Assembly (NCBI GenBank): GCA_018716565.1
Contig: DVJT01000149.1
Location: 1-33,241, forward strand
Direction of reading: 5' to 3'
DNA length: 33,241 bases
DNA from: Candidatus Avigastranaerophilus faecigallinarum
GTDB taxonomy: Bacteria; Cyanobacteriota; Vampirovibrionia; Gastranaerophilales; Gastranaerophilaceae
Below the pieces are notes generated by a model that saw only the letters and a program-made list of their open reading frames with translations, ran no database searches and was not told where the DNA came from. Shown piece after piece: positions 1 to 8,117 of the stretch. The position numbers and the translations under genes were made by a program. The first letter of the stretch is position 1. Each line of letters starts with the position of its first letter.

Positions 1-902
1 AAGTTTTCCCTAATTTCATTTTCAAGGCGAACTAATTCTTTGCACCTTCTGCTGACTCTTTTCCTAAAATTTTTGTCATAAAAAGGTGTTAATTGCACAT
101 ATCTGTGAAATTCATACGCAAATTCATCGACAGGAAATGATTCCTCCATCCAAGGTTTTATTGGACCAGAATAATGAATTACAACAGGTGATAATATTGC
201 TTCTTGCAAATCTTTATATTTATATGATTTAAACATATTGTTTTCTGACCAACATGAAAGGAGGTTATATTTGGGAGGTAAAAGAAGCTTTTGTCCGGTA
301 CAAACAATATTAATTGCATCTTGATCCAATTGTTCCAAAACCTTTGGGTTTAAATTATTTGTTTCTGCTATCAATTTGTGATATAGATCTTCTTCCCTCC
401 ACTTTTGGCAATTTATTAACAAAACACCACTATTAAGATAAGGTTCAACAATAGATGAATTAAGTTTTAGTCTTTTAAAAGACATCATCCAGTGGTAATC
501 CTCGACTCCACCTATATAGTAATCATTAATATTGGTATTAAATAGATTCCATAAAGATTGTTTTACAATAGTGTCGCAATCAAAATATAGGGCTTTTTGT
601 ATATTGGGTTTAATTTGTGGAATTAAATATCTATAAAGAAATGCACTTGAATGTATATAATCAGGTTTTTCATATTTCTCAAAAATAGAACCATCAACTT
701 GTAAAAATTCAAGTTTAAATTCCCTAATATTTGATAATGTATATAATAAATTTTTATTTTCTTCTTTTATATCATTATTCAAGACATAGATAGAAATATT
801 TTCATCTTCATTTGAATTCTTTAAAATAGAGGCTATAGATGTTGCCAAGTATGGTACAAATTTATCATCCGCACAATAAAATATATCAATATTTTTATTC
901 AT
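1..902 (-). CDS. Glycosyltransferase family 8 protein (partial, C-terminus beyond window)
   Basis: This is a retaining glycosyltransferase of the GT8 (LPS galactosyltransferase / GspA) type. It probably transfers a hexose from a nucleotide sugar to an LPS or capsule intermediate at the inner face of the cytoplasmic membrane. About 300 residues are visible and the frame is open to the window edge. The protein begins MNKNIDIFYCADDKF, the usual GT8 start. It carries the metal-binding DCD at residues 108-110 (context YFDCDTIV), then YLNSGVLLIN near 155-164, and the family's terminal motif HYSGPIKPW at 243-251. The ATG overlaps the end of the upstream WavE-fusion gene by 8 bp and has a GGAAG Shine-Dalgarno inside that gene, so the two are translationally coupled. 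Family assignment is firm. The sugar and acceptor are unknown. Confidence 0.9.
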   Translation of the reverse strand, partial: MNKNIDIFYCADDKFVPYLATSIASILKNSNEDENISIYVLNNDIKEENKNLLYTLSNIREFKLEFLQVDGSIFEKYEKPDYIHSSAFLYRYLIPQIKPNIQKALYFDCDTIVKQSLWNLFNTNINDYYIGGVEDYHWMMSFKRLKLNSSIVEPYLNSGVLLINCQKWREEDLYHKLIAETNNLNPKVLEQLDQDAINIVCTGQKLLLPPKYNLLSCWSENNMFKSYKYKDLQEAILSPVVIHYSGPIKPWMEESFPVDEFAYEFHRYVQLTPFYDKNFRKRVSRRCKELVRLENEIREN

Positions 903-3900
903 CTCTAAACTTCCTTCGATTTTCCTTTCCATAAATAAAACACGAGATTATTTTCTTCAAAAAATATTTATTAAAAATCTTTCTTAGAAAATAGTAAGTT
1001 ATTGAAAGTGGTTGCATTATCCAATCTAAAAAATTTTTAATAGGATAAAGAAATATATTTAGATGCTTTTGTAATTTATTACTATATTTAATATATTTTT
1101 CTTTTGTATTTGAGATTACTATTGGAGAAACTTCTTCTAGTGGTTCAACAAAAAACTCATAATTTTTATCAAAATGTTCTTTATATACATTCTCAAAACC
1201 TATAAAATTTATTATTCCAAATATATCATTAGAATTCAAAAGAGCGTGAGAATGTTTTTCGGAAAAAATTCCACTTTGTTTATAATCTAAAAACACAAAA
1301 TTATTGTATAAAAGACTTTCTGATATCCTTAAATTTTCTTCATTCCACTCTGTCCAATCATGAAATTGCAAATTCGGAAAGAATTGTAACGCATACGACA
1401 GAAAGAAAAATTGTTCGGGAGCATATCTGAATTTACATGTAGGAAAGGGGGTTCTATCAGGATACCTATAGCACCAATTCCCAAGTTCTTGTTCTGTGGC
1501 TAATCTTGTATGTTCAAAGTACTCCTTGATATCGACACTTAGTCCAAACATAAAAAAGTCAGATGGATGAAACAATACAGGATATGGGACTATCCAATTC
1601 CCTTTTGTTCTTGAATATATTGAACTAATTAAAACTCTATGCTTGAATATATTAAATTCTTTATGTCTTATAGGAAAACGGTTAAAATATTTAATAAACT
1701 CATTTGAATGAAGCTCAAAATCTGTTCTTAATTTTAATATAAATTTTCTATTTGCCTTTTTTAATCCAGCTTTTGTAGAAACTAATTGTCGATTCTGATT
1801 GTTTAAAGCATTATCAATAATATCACATTTTACTGCTCCAGGATCTTGATTTAAAACAAGAGTATCATAATCTAAATTTTCAACATCAGAATTATTCCAA
1901 GTTGATAAAATAATCTCGGCATCTGGCAAAAAAGTCCTAATAGAGCGTAAACATCTTGGTGTGATTTCATTATTTATTGCCCCTTGGACAACTACCGAAA
2001 TATCTTCCGTTTTAATATCTAATATATCGTCTTTATCGTGAGCATAACAATACTTTAATTCTTCAGGTTTATTATTTTGTTTCATAAGTTCTTCAAAATT
2101 TTCTTGTAAAAAATCTTCTACAAAATCTTTACAGTTACGTTTATTTACTGGATTTAAAGTAATTTCTCTGACCTCTTTGTTTCTCTGTTTAGTTGTCCAT
2201 GCCCAAATATCTTCAATAAAATATTTGTTAATAAAATATCGGTATATTGCATATTTTTCTTCCCAAGTAAAGAAATATTTATCATCTAAATCTATGATGA
2301 CATTTGCAATCGCTTGACTTTTATGAATAGGTTTGTTGTACTTTGCCTCAGTATCAAAAAATAGATATTCAATATTATTCTCGTATTCAATATAAAACAC
2401 ATTTTTTGCAAGATAATCCCAAGCGTTAGGCATTAAATAGTTGCTATTTTCAGGTATTTCATATTTAAAAAATAATTCACTTAAAAACTTATCCAAAACA
2501 TCCAGAAAAGCATTATATCCTTTGTGGATATATGTTTTTATTAAAATATCATCAACTTTAATTTTGCAATCAATGTATTGAATGTTTTCTTGTTTTGTAT
2601 ATGTAACATAATTAGTTTCAAGGCATTCCTGCTCTGGCATAAAGTGTTTTGTAAAACTTTTTATGCCATTAATATTTTTATAACTAAATACAGAAAATTT
2701 ATCTTTTCGCTTTGCAAAAGACCATAAATACTCGCAATTTTGCATTCTTTCTTTTATATATTTATATATATAAGAATTAGAATCTAAAATATGTCTGTGT
2801 AAATCTAAAAATATATCATAACTATTTATAAATTCAGTTATGAGTTCTGGTTCATAGTAAATTGCCTCTTCGCTAAAAACAAAGAATCTAAAACTTGAAT
2901 TATTATACCAATATAAAGTGGGTTCTGATTTCAATATTGAATTATCTTTAATATTTTGTGGCATTAAAGATGCTGCACCATTGTCAAGATGTTTAGCAAC
3001 TTTATATCCGTTTTTTTTCATATAATCTGTCATCAACTGACAAAGGTAATCTTTATCTGCCTTGTATTCAATGCCTATTTTCGGTGCAATTTCTTTAAAT
3101 ATTAAATCGTATTTTTGCCAGTTTTCTTTATGAAAAATTCCATGGTGCAAAAGTGTCCAAAAATACATTTCATCTGTTGGAACATAAACTCTTTTAGAGT
3201 TTAACTGCCTTGTTTCCAAGGTTTTCTTTTGCATATTTATATCATAATAATTATCACCTATAAATTTGGGATGTATCAATAAGTTTTTGTTATCCTCTCC
3301 AAAATCTACCCAATTAAAGAAATGGAAAGCATTTTTATGTAATGGAGCTGTCGGATTTAAGATTGCAACAAATTTTTTAATATCATCAACTAATAAATCA
3401 ACATCTCCATTTTCTCTATAAGTATGAGTATCAGGGATTGCATCAAAACTTCTTAAAAGCACGTAATTGCAGGTTTCATTCAAAATATAGAAAAATTCAG
3501 ATAAACTCTTCCAGCCTCTTGCACTTGGGATGTCTTGATGTAAAATTTCTCTTTTTCCGTCCAACTCAGTTGAATTTAGAAAATCATTAAGATTCTTTCC
3601 TAATAATAGAGCAATATCGTGTTTACTTTCTGCTATATCGTTTGAAGAATGAAATGAGAAGGTTTTTGTTAATTTCCGAATTTCTTGTTTTAAATTAAAA
3701 GTTTTTTCATTAACTAATACTTCTCCCCTATTTGTAGGCGTCAAAATATAATTTGGATTTTTATCTTCAACAATAACCAAAACAAAAGCTCCTTCTCCTC
3801 TTGTTTTTCGTTGAAACATATTATAAATAAAATTGTCACCATAAAAGGCACTCAAATTTTCACCAAACAATTCAGGTGTCCAAGTGATTTCATATTCTTT

Positions 3901-3996
3901 CAAGACTGTAAACTTTGCTTTGATTTTTTCAAGGATTTCATCCTCAAAACATCTTGCATTTTTCCAAATTATAAAAGTTTGAATGTCTCTATTCAT
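895..3996 (-). CDS. Multidomain polysaccharide-synthesis protein with C-terminal WavE domain
   Basis: This 1033-residue cytoplasmic protein appears to fuse several units. Residues about 1-155 form a conserved but unnamed N-terminal domain (FIIWKNAR start; HDIALLLGKNLNDFL) that I recall from other capsule-locus proteins. Residues about 165-300 look like a nucleotidyltransferase-fold domain, with NGDVDLLVDD near 195-204 and TLLHHGIFHK near 280. The middle, to about 660, is unassigned. Residues about 664-945 match WavE, a lipopolysaccharide-synthesis family: ISVVVQG, ILSTWNN, LKLRTDFEL near 755, and FHPSDFFMFGL. The last ~50 residues are basic and hydrophobic and may bind the membrane. It lies 19 bp after the winged-helix-like gene and overlaps the GT8 gene. 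The WavE call is secure. The nucleotidyltransferase-like reading of the middle part is an inference, and the chemistry is unknown. Confidence 0.75.
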   Translation of the reverse strand: MNRDIQTFIIWKNARCFEDEILEKIKAKFTVLKEYEITWTPELFGENLSAFYGDNFIYNMFQRKTRGEGAFVLVIVEDKNPNYILTPTNRGEVLVNEKTFNLKQEIRKLTKTFSFHSSNDIAESKHDIALLLGKNLNDFLNSTELDGKREILHQDIPSARGWKSLSEFFYILNETCNYVLLRSFDAIPDTHTYRENGDVDLLVDDIKKFVAILNPTAPLHKNAFHFFNWVDFGEDNKNLLIHPKFIGDNYYDINMQKKTLETRQLNSKRVYVPTDEMYFWTLLHHGIFHKENWQKYDLIFKEIAPKIGIEYKADKDYLCQLMTDYMKKNGYKVAKHLDNGAASLMPQNIKDNSILKSEPTLYWYNNSSFRFFVFSEEAIYYEPELITEFINSYDIFLDLHRHILDSNSYIYKYIKERMQNCEYLWSFAKRKDKFSVFSYKNINGIKSFTKHFMPEQECLETNYVTYTKQENIQYIDCKIKVDDILIKTYIHKGYNAFLDVLDKFLSELFFKYEIPENSNYLMPNAWDYLAKNVFYIEYENNIEYLFFDTEAKYNKPIHKSQAIANVIIDLDDKYFFTWEEKYAIYRYFINKYFIEDIWAWTTKQRNKEVREITLNPVNKRNCKDFVEDFLQENFEELMKQNNKPEELKYCYAHDKDDILDIKTEDISVVVQGAINNEITPRCLRSIRTFLPDAEIILSTWNNSDVENLDYDTLVLNQDPGAVKCDIIDNALNNQNRQLVSTKAGLKKANRKFILKLRTDFELHSNEFIKYFNRFPIRHKEFNIFKHRVLISSIYSRTKGNWIVPYPVLFHPSDFFMFGLSVDIKEYFEHTRLATEQELGNWCYRYPDRTPFPTCKFRYAPEQFFFLSYALQFFPNLQFHDWTEWNEENLRISESLLYNNFVFLDYKQSGIFSEKHSHALLNSNDIFGIINFIGFENVYKEHFDKNYEFFVEPLEEVSPIVISNTKEKYIKYSNKLQKHLNIFLYPIKNFLDWIMQPLSITYYFLRKIFNKYFLKKIISCFIYGKENRRKFRDE

Positions 3997-4015
3997 TAAT
4001 TGTACCCATAAATTT

Positions 4016-4564
4016 TTATAACCAAGGAAGACCTATTATTAAATTTGCCAGTAAATTGGAAACAAGATTTGATCCCAAATCTCCTATAATGTTTTTTAAG
4101 TTGCTAATTTTATCTTCTTTTGTTGTCGAAGATGTTATTATTTCTTCTACTTTTTTATATGTTTCTTTATCAAGCTGTTCTTTTAAGAACAATTGCAAAT
4201 TTAATTCTTGAGTTTGTGTTATTGTATTTGAGCTATCTTGCGTATTTGTTTGACTAAACGTCGGAGATATTACAGGTGAAACATTTATATTAACATTTGA
4301 GTTCATTTTTCTATTCCTTTCTGCTATATAGGCAAATAGGGAATCCTCCCCCTTTTGAGTTAGAAACCAAGTATCACCATGTCCTTCTTTGCATTCAAAA
4401 AAATCCTCATCAATCATTTGCTGCAAAACATCATCAAAATATTTTTGAATATTCCCTGAAGCCTTAGCTCTAGCATTTATTAACCATTTTTTATCAATAT
4501 ACTTTCCTGCTGATAATTTGTATTTATCAAATACATTGAAAATATAGTTTCTTGTTTCTTCCAT
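4016..4564 (-). CDS. Hypothetical protein: winged-helix-like N-terminus, Asn/Thr/Gln linker, hydrophobic C-terminus
   Basis: I do not recognise a named family. Residues 1-80 are helical and end in a short beta pair (DEDFFECKEGHGDTWFLTQKG), a pattern common in winged-helix domains. Residues 88-120 form a low-complexity linker rich in N, V, S, T and Q (NVNINVSPVISPTFSQTN). Residues 120-160 are charged and helical, perhaps a coiled coil. The last 20 residues are hydrophobic (SNLVSNLLANLIIGLPWL) and could insert in or lie on a membrane. The start codon shares one base with the cupin stop (TAATG), so it is translated with the glycan operon. Its role there is not evident. I have seen similar wHTH, polar-linker and amphipathic-tail layouts in poorly characterised accessory proteins, but I claim no function. 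Confidence 0.6.
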   Translation of the reverse strand: MEETRNYIFNVFDKYKLSAGKYIDKKWLINARAKASGNIQKYFDDVLQQMIDEDFFECKEGHGDTWFLTQKGEDSLFAYIAERNRKMNSNVNINVSPVISPTFSQTNTQDSSNTITQTQELNLQLFLKEQLDKETYKKVEEIITSSTTKEDKISNLKNIIGDLGSNLVSNLLANLIIGLPWL

Positions 4565-4893
4565 TATTTCTCCTCCAAATACTTATCATTATTAGCACCA
4601 GGGTATTTAACAACAACGTTTTGGGTGCCGTCTTCAAGGCATTCAAAGTCTGTTGCTTCCATAGGCTCAATGACAACAATGTCACCTTTTTGGTATTCAA
4701 TACCGTTCATTTTTACCCTGCCTTGGGTAATTACAGTAATCTCCGTTGCGATTTTGTGGTAGTGTTTCTCTTCATAGTCGCCTTTTTTATAACTCTTGAC
4801 CGCGACTTCCACGTCATTGGTTTTCAAAAGTGTCGGTTCAAAATTCCCAACAAACCAACCTTTCACCATATCTTCCAGTTTAGCAAGTTTCAT
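4564..4893 (-). CDS. Small cupin-domain protein
   Basis: This is a 109-residue single-domain cupin (double-stranded beta-helix). The first cupin motif is visible as KGDYEEKHYHKIATE, with likely metal ligands H44, H46 and E51, and the second as EYQKGDIVVIEP near 66-77. Cupins in polysaccharide loci may be sugar-nucleotide isomerases or simple binding proteins, and nothing in the sequence decides between these. A GAGG Shine-Dalgarno lies 7 nt before the ATG. The gene follows the acyltransferase stop by 33 bp and overlaps the next gene by one base. Its GC content is about 42 % over the four 60-base blocks I counted, well above the roughly 22 % I counted in one block of the WavE-fusion gene, which suggests a different origin. 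The fold is secure and the substrate unknown. Confidence 0.85.
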   Translation of the reverse strand: MKLAKLEDMVKGWFVGNFEPTLLKTNDVEVAVKSYKKGDYEEKHYHKIATEITVITQGRVKMNGIEYQKGDIVVIEPMEATDFECLEDGTQNVVVKYPGANNDKYLEEK

Positions 4894-4926
4894 AATTTAA
4901 CCTCATCTTATTCCTGTAAAATTTGC

Positions 4927-5973
4927 TCATAATAAAGGTCCCCCCCCTACAGTAGAATTTTTATATAATTTTCTGCAAGGAACTTCTATAGCATGGTATG
5001 CAATTATTCCTAAGATAACAGAGCTTATTACAAATAATGTAACGTAAGTATATCCGCTTATTTGTTGTGATGAATGCAAGAATACCCATGGAATATTTTG
5101 CATAACATAAATAGAAAAACTATATTTACTTATAGGGTACAAATTAACTTTATTTAATACTTTTGAAAAATAGCCGGCATTATTTACAAAGCAAATAATC
5201 AAAAGAGCAAAAAGAAAGATGTATAAAACCATACTACGTGGTGCTTCTATGTACTTAATGCAGGTTAAATTAATTATTAAATAAAAGAATAAAAATAATT
5301 CTAAAATTGTGAAAAATATTTTATTTTTTAGACTTTTTATACTTTCGGGGTTATAAAAATTCAATCGTACTAAAATGCCAATACCAATACTAATAAAACC
5401 TCTCAGAATGCCATTATTAAAAATATAGTATGCATTATCATTTTGGATTCCACCCCCGTTTGTAAACATAACAAGCGCAAAATAAATAATCAGTGCAACT
5501 GTAAAATTAAATTTTAATTTGTCTTTTATTATATTTAATAAACAGCAATAAAAACAGGAACACCAGAACAAAACAAACAGAAACCAACAAGCTCCTAATA
5601 GTGCTACCTGTGAACTTTTGAGACCAATATTCGACAATAGAAAGAAATCCGGTAATATTTCATAAAAATGCTTATGAAAATGAAAAATATTGGCAAAAAC
5701 TGTAACAAAAAAAACAACCGGAAATAACCTTATGATTCTGGTAACGGCAAAATCTTTAAAATTAGTTCTTTTTATAAGTATATTAGGCAGAAAAAAACCT
5801 GCAATAATGAAAAAACACTCTACAAAAACCCAGCACATCCGGCAATACGGATAAATGGTATGAGCTCTGTCAATTATATAAAAAGCATGAAACACCAGTA
5901 TCAAAACAACACCCAGAATCCTGAGCAATTCTATCGAATTAAGTTTTGAGTCTATTTTTCGCACCTGTTCCAC
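4927..5973 (-). CDS. Membrane O-acyltransferase (acyltransferase family 3, OafA-like)
   Basis: This integral-membrane enzyme probably transfers an acetyl or similar group onto a surface glycan. Its 348 residues form about ten hydrophobic helices. The family signature is at the N-terminus (IELLRILGVVLILVFHAF, with R18 and the catalytic-type H29), and GACWFLFVLFW near residue 127 is also typical. The start is GTG, directly after the stop of the preceding nucleotidyltransferase gene, with GGGAG about 11 nt upstream. The C-terminal codons run through an 8-G tract (4940-4947), giving the odd tail VGGGPLL. A one-base length change there would alter only the last few residues and the distance to the cupin gene. 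The fold is secure. The acyl donor and target are unknown. Confidence 0.88.
   Translation of the reverse strand: MEQVRKIDSKLNSIELLRILGVVLILVFHAFYIIDRAHTIYPYCRMCWVFVECFFIIAGFFLPNILIKRTNFKDFAVTRIIRLFPVVFFVTVFANIFHFHKHFYEILPDFFLLSNIGLKSSQVALLGACWFLFVLFWCSCFYCCLLNIIKDKLKFNFTVALIIYFALVMFTNGGGIQNDNAYYIFNNGILRGFISIGIGILVRLNFYNPESIKSLKNKIFFTILELFLFFYLIINLTCIKYIEAPRSMVLYIFLFALLIICFVNNAGYFSKVLNKVNLYPISKYSFSIYVMQNIPWVFLHSSQQISGYTYVTLFVISSVILGIIAYHAIEVPCRKLYKNSTVGGGPLL
4940..4947 (-). repeat. G8 homopolymer at 3' end of acyltransferase gene (possible slippage tract)
   Basis: The minus strand reads GTA followed by eight G and then ACC. This is the longest G or C run in the window, and it sits in AT-rich DNA. 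With 8 G the gene stops at 4927. With 7 G the tail becomes DLYYEQILQE with a stop at 4908. With 9 G the frame runs on to a stop at 4880, inside the cupin gene. Mono-G tracts of this length are known contingency loci in other bacteria. Variation here is a hypothesis. Confidence 0.7.
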
Positions 5974-6723
5974 TTATATTAATGCTCCCTGTTTTTCTTT
6001 TACCCCTTCAATATACTTATCTAAATCTTCCGGCGTTCCGGTTCCATGCATTTGAGTTTTGTCGATTGTATAAATTCCGAACTTTTTACCCTGCTTAATT
6101 GCATAGTTATAAACAGGTGCTACATAAAATTCGTTATTAACACGCTCGTTTCTCACAATCATATCTATTGCGTTTTCTACAAAATCTCTGCCTTTATTAA
6201 AGTAATAAATTCCGACTGTCGCATTTTCTGAAATAACTTCTTTTTCTCTGATTTCAGTAATCAGTCCATTCTCATCCAGTTTTGCATAAGACCATTTTTT
6301 GTCGTTGTCTTCAAAACAAAGTACTGAACCGTCTAATTGGCGATTTTCACTGTCATTAATGTAATCTTCTATATCTATATCAACAATCTGGTCAGAATTT
6401 GCTATCAAAAGAGGAAGGTCATTATTGATTAGACGATGAGCATGTAAAACAGTGCAAGCAGCGCCTTCCGTTAATTTATCAATTAAAACAACCTCTGAAT
6501 AATAATGTTTTGTAATCCAGTTTATAGTTTCACGCTCTTTCTCAAAGTGTTCAGCTCTTACAAGCAAAATAAACTTTGCATTTGGCATCTTCAGATTATC
6601 CAGAACATGACAAATCATCGGCTTGCCTAAGACATCTATAAACGGTTTCGGTTTATCGTAGCCTGCTTTCGCAAATCTTGAACCTGCTCCTGCCATTGGT
6701 ATTACTATATTTATCATGTTCAT
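5974..6723 (-). CDS. Sugar-phosphate-type nucleotidyltransferase, intact active site
   Basis: This enzyme of the RfbA/GlmU-like nucleotidyltransferase fold forms an NDP-activated metabolite from NTP and a phosphorylated substrate in the cytoplasm. Its 249 residues include the nucleotide-binding loop PMAGAGSRF (9-17), Lys24 and Lys26 in KPKPF, TEGAAC (85-90), the metal-binding Asp in NSDQ (D111), EK (160-161) and a closing MHGTGTPEDL (225-234). The family includes enzymes that activate non-sugar phosphates (for example in Campylobacter capsule loci), so the substrate should not be assumed to be glucose-1-phosphate. The gene abuts its neighbours on both sides (TAA then ATG upstream, TAA then GTG downstream). 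A second in-frame ATG two codons in is an alternative start. GC is about 38 % over the four blocks counted, higher than the operon's downstream genes. Confidence 0.88.
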   Translation of the reverse strand: MNMINIVIPMAGAGSRFAKAGYDKPKPFIDVLGKPMICHVLDNLKMPNAKFILLVRAEHFEKERETINWITKHYYSEVVLIDKLTEGAACTVLHAHRLINNDLPLLIANSDQIVDIDIEDYINDSENRQLDGSVLCFEDNDKKWSYAKLDENGLITEIREKEVISENATVGIYYFNKGRDFVENAIDMIVRNERVNNEFYVAPVYNYAIKQGKKFGIYTIDKTQMHGTGTPEDLDKYIEGVKEKQGALI

Positions 6724-7443
6724 TTAATACCCCCTCCTGTTTGATAAATATTTTTCATACATCTGATAACTTGAAAATGTCAGATAATCTTTTTTCGGAA
6801 TTTCATAAATCCCGATTCTTCTATTATTCAAAATCATTTCATTAAAAGTAGCACTGATATAGTACTGTCCCTGTGTATTTACATCCTTTTCAATGACAGC
6901 AAAAGCAGAACCAACAAAATCTGAACCCTTTTTGAAATAACAGCATCCGGTTGACGCCATATTTGAAATAGGACGTTTTTCGCTTGTCTGAACAACCAAA
7001 TTATTTTCATCTAACAATACAGAACTATATTTGGGATGAACAGCATTAATCGTTACAATACCGCCGTCAAGATTTCTTTTTCTAAAATCCTCTATAGCTG
7101 GAGAGATACTTGTCTTTATTAATTGGCTTCCATTTATCAATAAAAGTTCTTCACTATTGTTTATTTCATCTATTGCGAATAAAGCAGAACAGACAGCACC
7201 TTTTGTATCTCCTGCAACCTCAATAATTTTACATTTAGGACAAAGAATTTTTAGGGTATCTCCTAGAAAATACTTTTCTTGATCCTCTTTTCTTATAATG
7301 CAAGTTATATTTTCACCAAATGTTTCTAGTAATTCAATTGTTCTTTGTATCATTGGTTTATTTTGTATTTCTATAAAATACTTAGGATATCCTTTTTCAC
7401 TAAAGTCTTTTTCATTACCTGCCATTAAAATCAATATATTCAT
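6724..7443 (-). CDS. Nucleotidyltransferase-fold protein with degenerate active site
   Basis: This 239-residue protein aligns along its length with the next gene's product (5974-6723). It opens with ILMAGNEKDF where the paralogue has the nucleotide-binding IPMAGAGSRF, and NGSQ (104-107) replaces the metal-binding NSDQ. The EK pair (155-156), TGCCYFKKG and the overall length are kept. Loss of both the glycine-rich loop and the catalytic Asp suggests it is not an active transferase by itself. It may be a regulatory or structural partner of the intact paralogue, or a substrate-binding protein. The start shares one base with the HAD stop (TAATG), and the stop is followed directly by the paralogue's ATG, consistent with production in equal amounts. 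Fold confidence is high. The pseudoenzyme status is an inference from motifs. Confidence 0.8.
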   Translation of the reverse strand: MNILILMAGNEKDFSEKGYPKYFIEIQNKPMIQRTIELLETFGENITCIIRKEDQEKYFLGDTLKILCPKCKIIEVAGDTKGAVCSALFAIDEINNSEELLLINGSQLIKTSISPAIEDFRKRNLDGGIVTINAVHPKYSSVLLDENNLVVQTSEKRPISNMASTGCCYFKKGSDFVGSAFAVIEKDVNTQGQYYISATFNEMILNNRRIGIYEIPKKDYLTFSSYQMYEKYLSNRRGY

Positions 7444-8117
7444 TATCTGGCACCCCCAATACTTAAAACTTTTCCTTCAAAAGCAAAATCCCCGTTTTCA
7501 ATTTCTTTAATACGATTTTTAATATTTTGATATGTTACATCATTTACTGTATCTACTTTTAAAAGATTTGCTCCGCTTGCAAGTGCTGCTTTAATTCCGT
7601 TTGGATTGTCTTCAACGATTAAACATTCTTCAGGTTTTAAACCGAATCTGCTAATTGCTTTTACATATATTTCTGGATCGGGTTTTGACTTTGTTACATC
7701 TTGATTAGATAATGTAAAATCAAGATATTTTTGTAAATCAGCTTTTTCCATCATCATATCAATTGTTACTCTTACTGAGTTTGAAGCTAATGCAAGACCA
7801 TAACCTTCAGATTTTAATTTTGATAATGCATACTGATGACAAAACAACGGTTTGCACTTCATATAAACGTGCTCCATCGTATATTTTTGTTTTATTTCAT
7901 TAATAAACTTATGTAATCCTTTTGGTAAACCTTTTTCTATTGAAAGCATTTCTAATTTTTTCTTTGTTGGTAGTCCATCAAAAGTAACAAGGTGATCGTA
8001 TCTTGAAATTTTGTACCCAAATAGTTCCAATGCTTGATTTAATGCCTCATAGTGCCAATCTTTTGCATCAATAAGGACTCCATCCATATCAAATATCACA
8101 GCTTTTATTCTAATCAT
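7443..8117 (-). CDS. HAD-superfamily phosphatase / beta-phosphoglucomutase-like hydrolase
   Basis: This soluble haloacid-dehalogenase-family enzyme has a helical cap of the PGMB/Gph type and likely removes or moves a phosphate on a small sugar or polyol. Its 224 residues show all four HAD motifs: IFDMDGVLID with nucleophile D10 and acid D12, LALASNS (Ser112), K145 in SKPDP, and the Mg-binding VEDNPNG (E169, D170). The cap lies between residues about 18 and 90. It overlaps the GDPD-like gene by 8 bp and the next nucleotidyltransferase-like gene by one base. The trio of phosphodiesterase, HAD and nucleotidyltransferase suggests a short pathway making an activated phospho-building block. The substrate cannot be read from the sequence. 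Confidence 0.88.
   Translation of the reverse strand: MIRIKAVIFDMDGVLIDAKDWHYEALNQALELFGYKISRYDHLVTFDGLPTKKKLEMLSIEKGLPKGLHKFINEIKQKYTMEHVYMKCKPLFCHQYALSKLKSEGYGLALASNSVRVTIDMMMEKADLQKYLDFTLSNQDVTKSKPDPEIYVKAISRFGLKPEECLIVEDNPNGIKAALASGANLLKVDTVNDVTYQNIKNRIKEIENGDFAFEGKVLSIGGAR

Noticed and set aside
4552-4932. 126-codon open frame on the plus strand across the cupin gene
   Set aside because: It lies antisense to the well-supported cupin and has no family features or Shine-Dalgarno; a shadow frame.
7040-7050. ACAGCATTAAT, also found in the 9488-9519 hairpin, as a second recombination site
   Set aside because: Only one arm is present and it lies in coding sequence; an 11-base match is expected by chance in AT-rich DNA.
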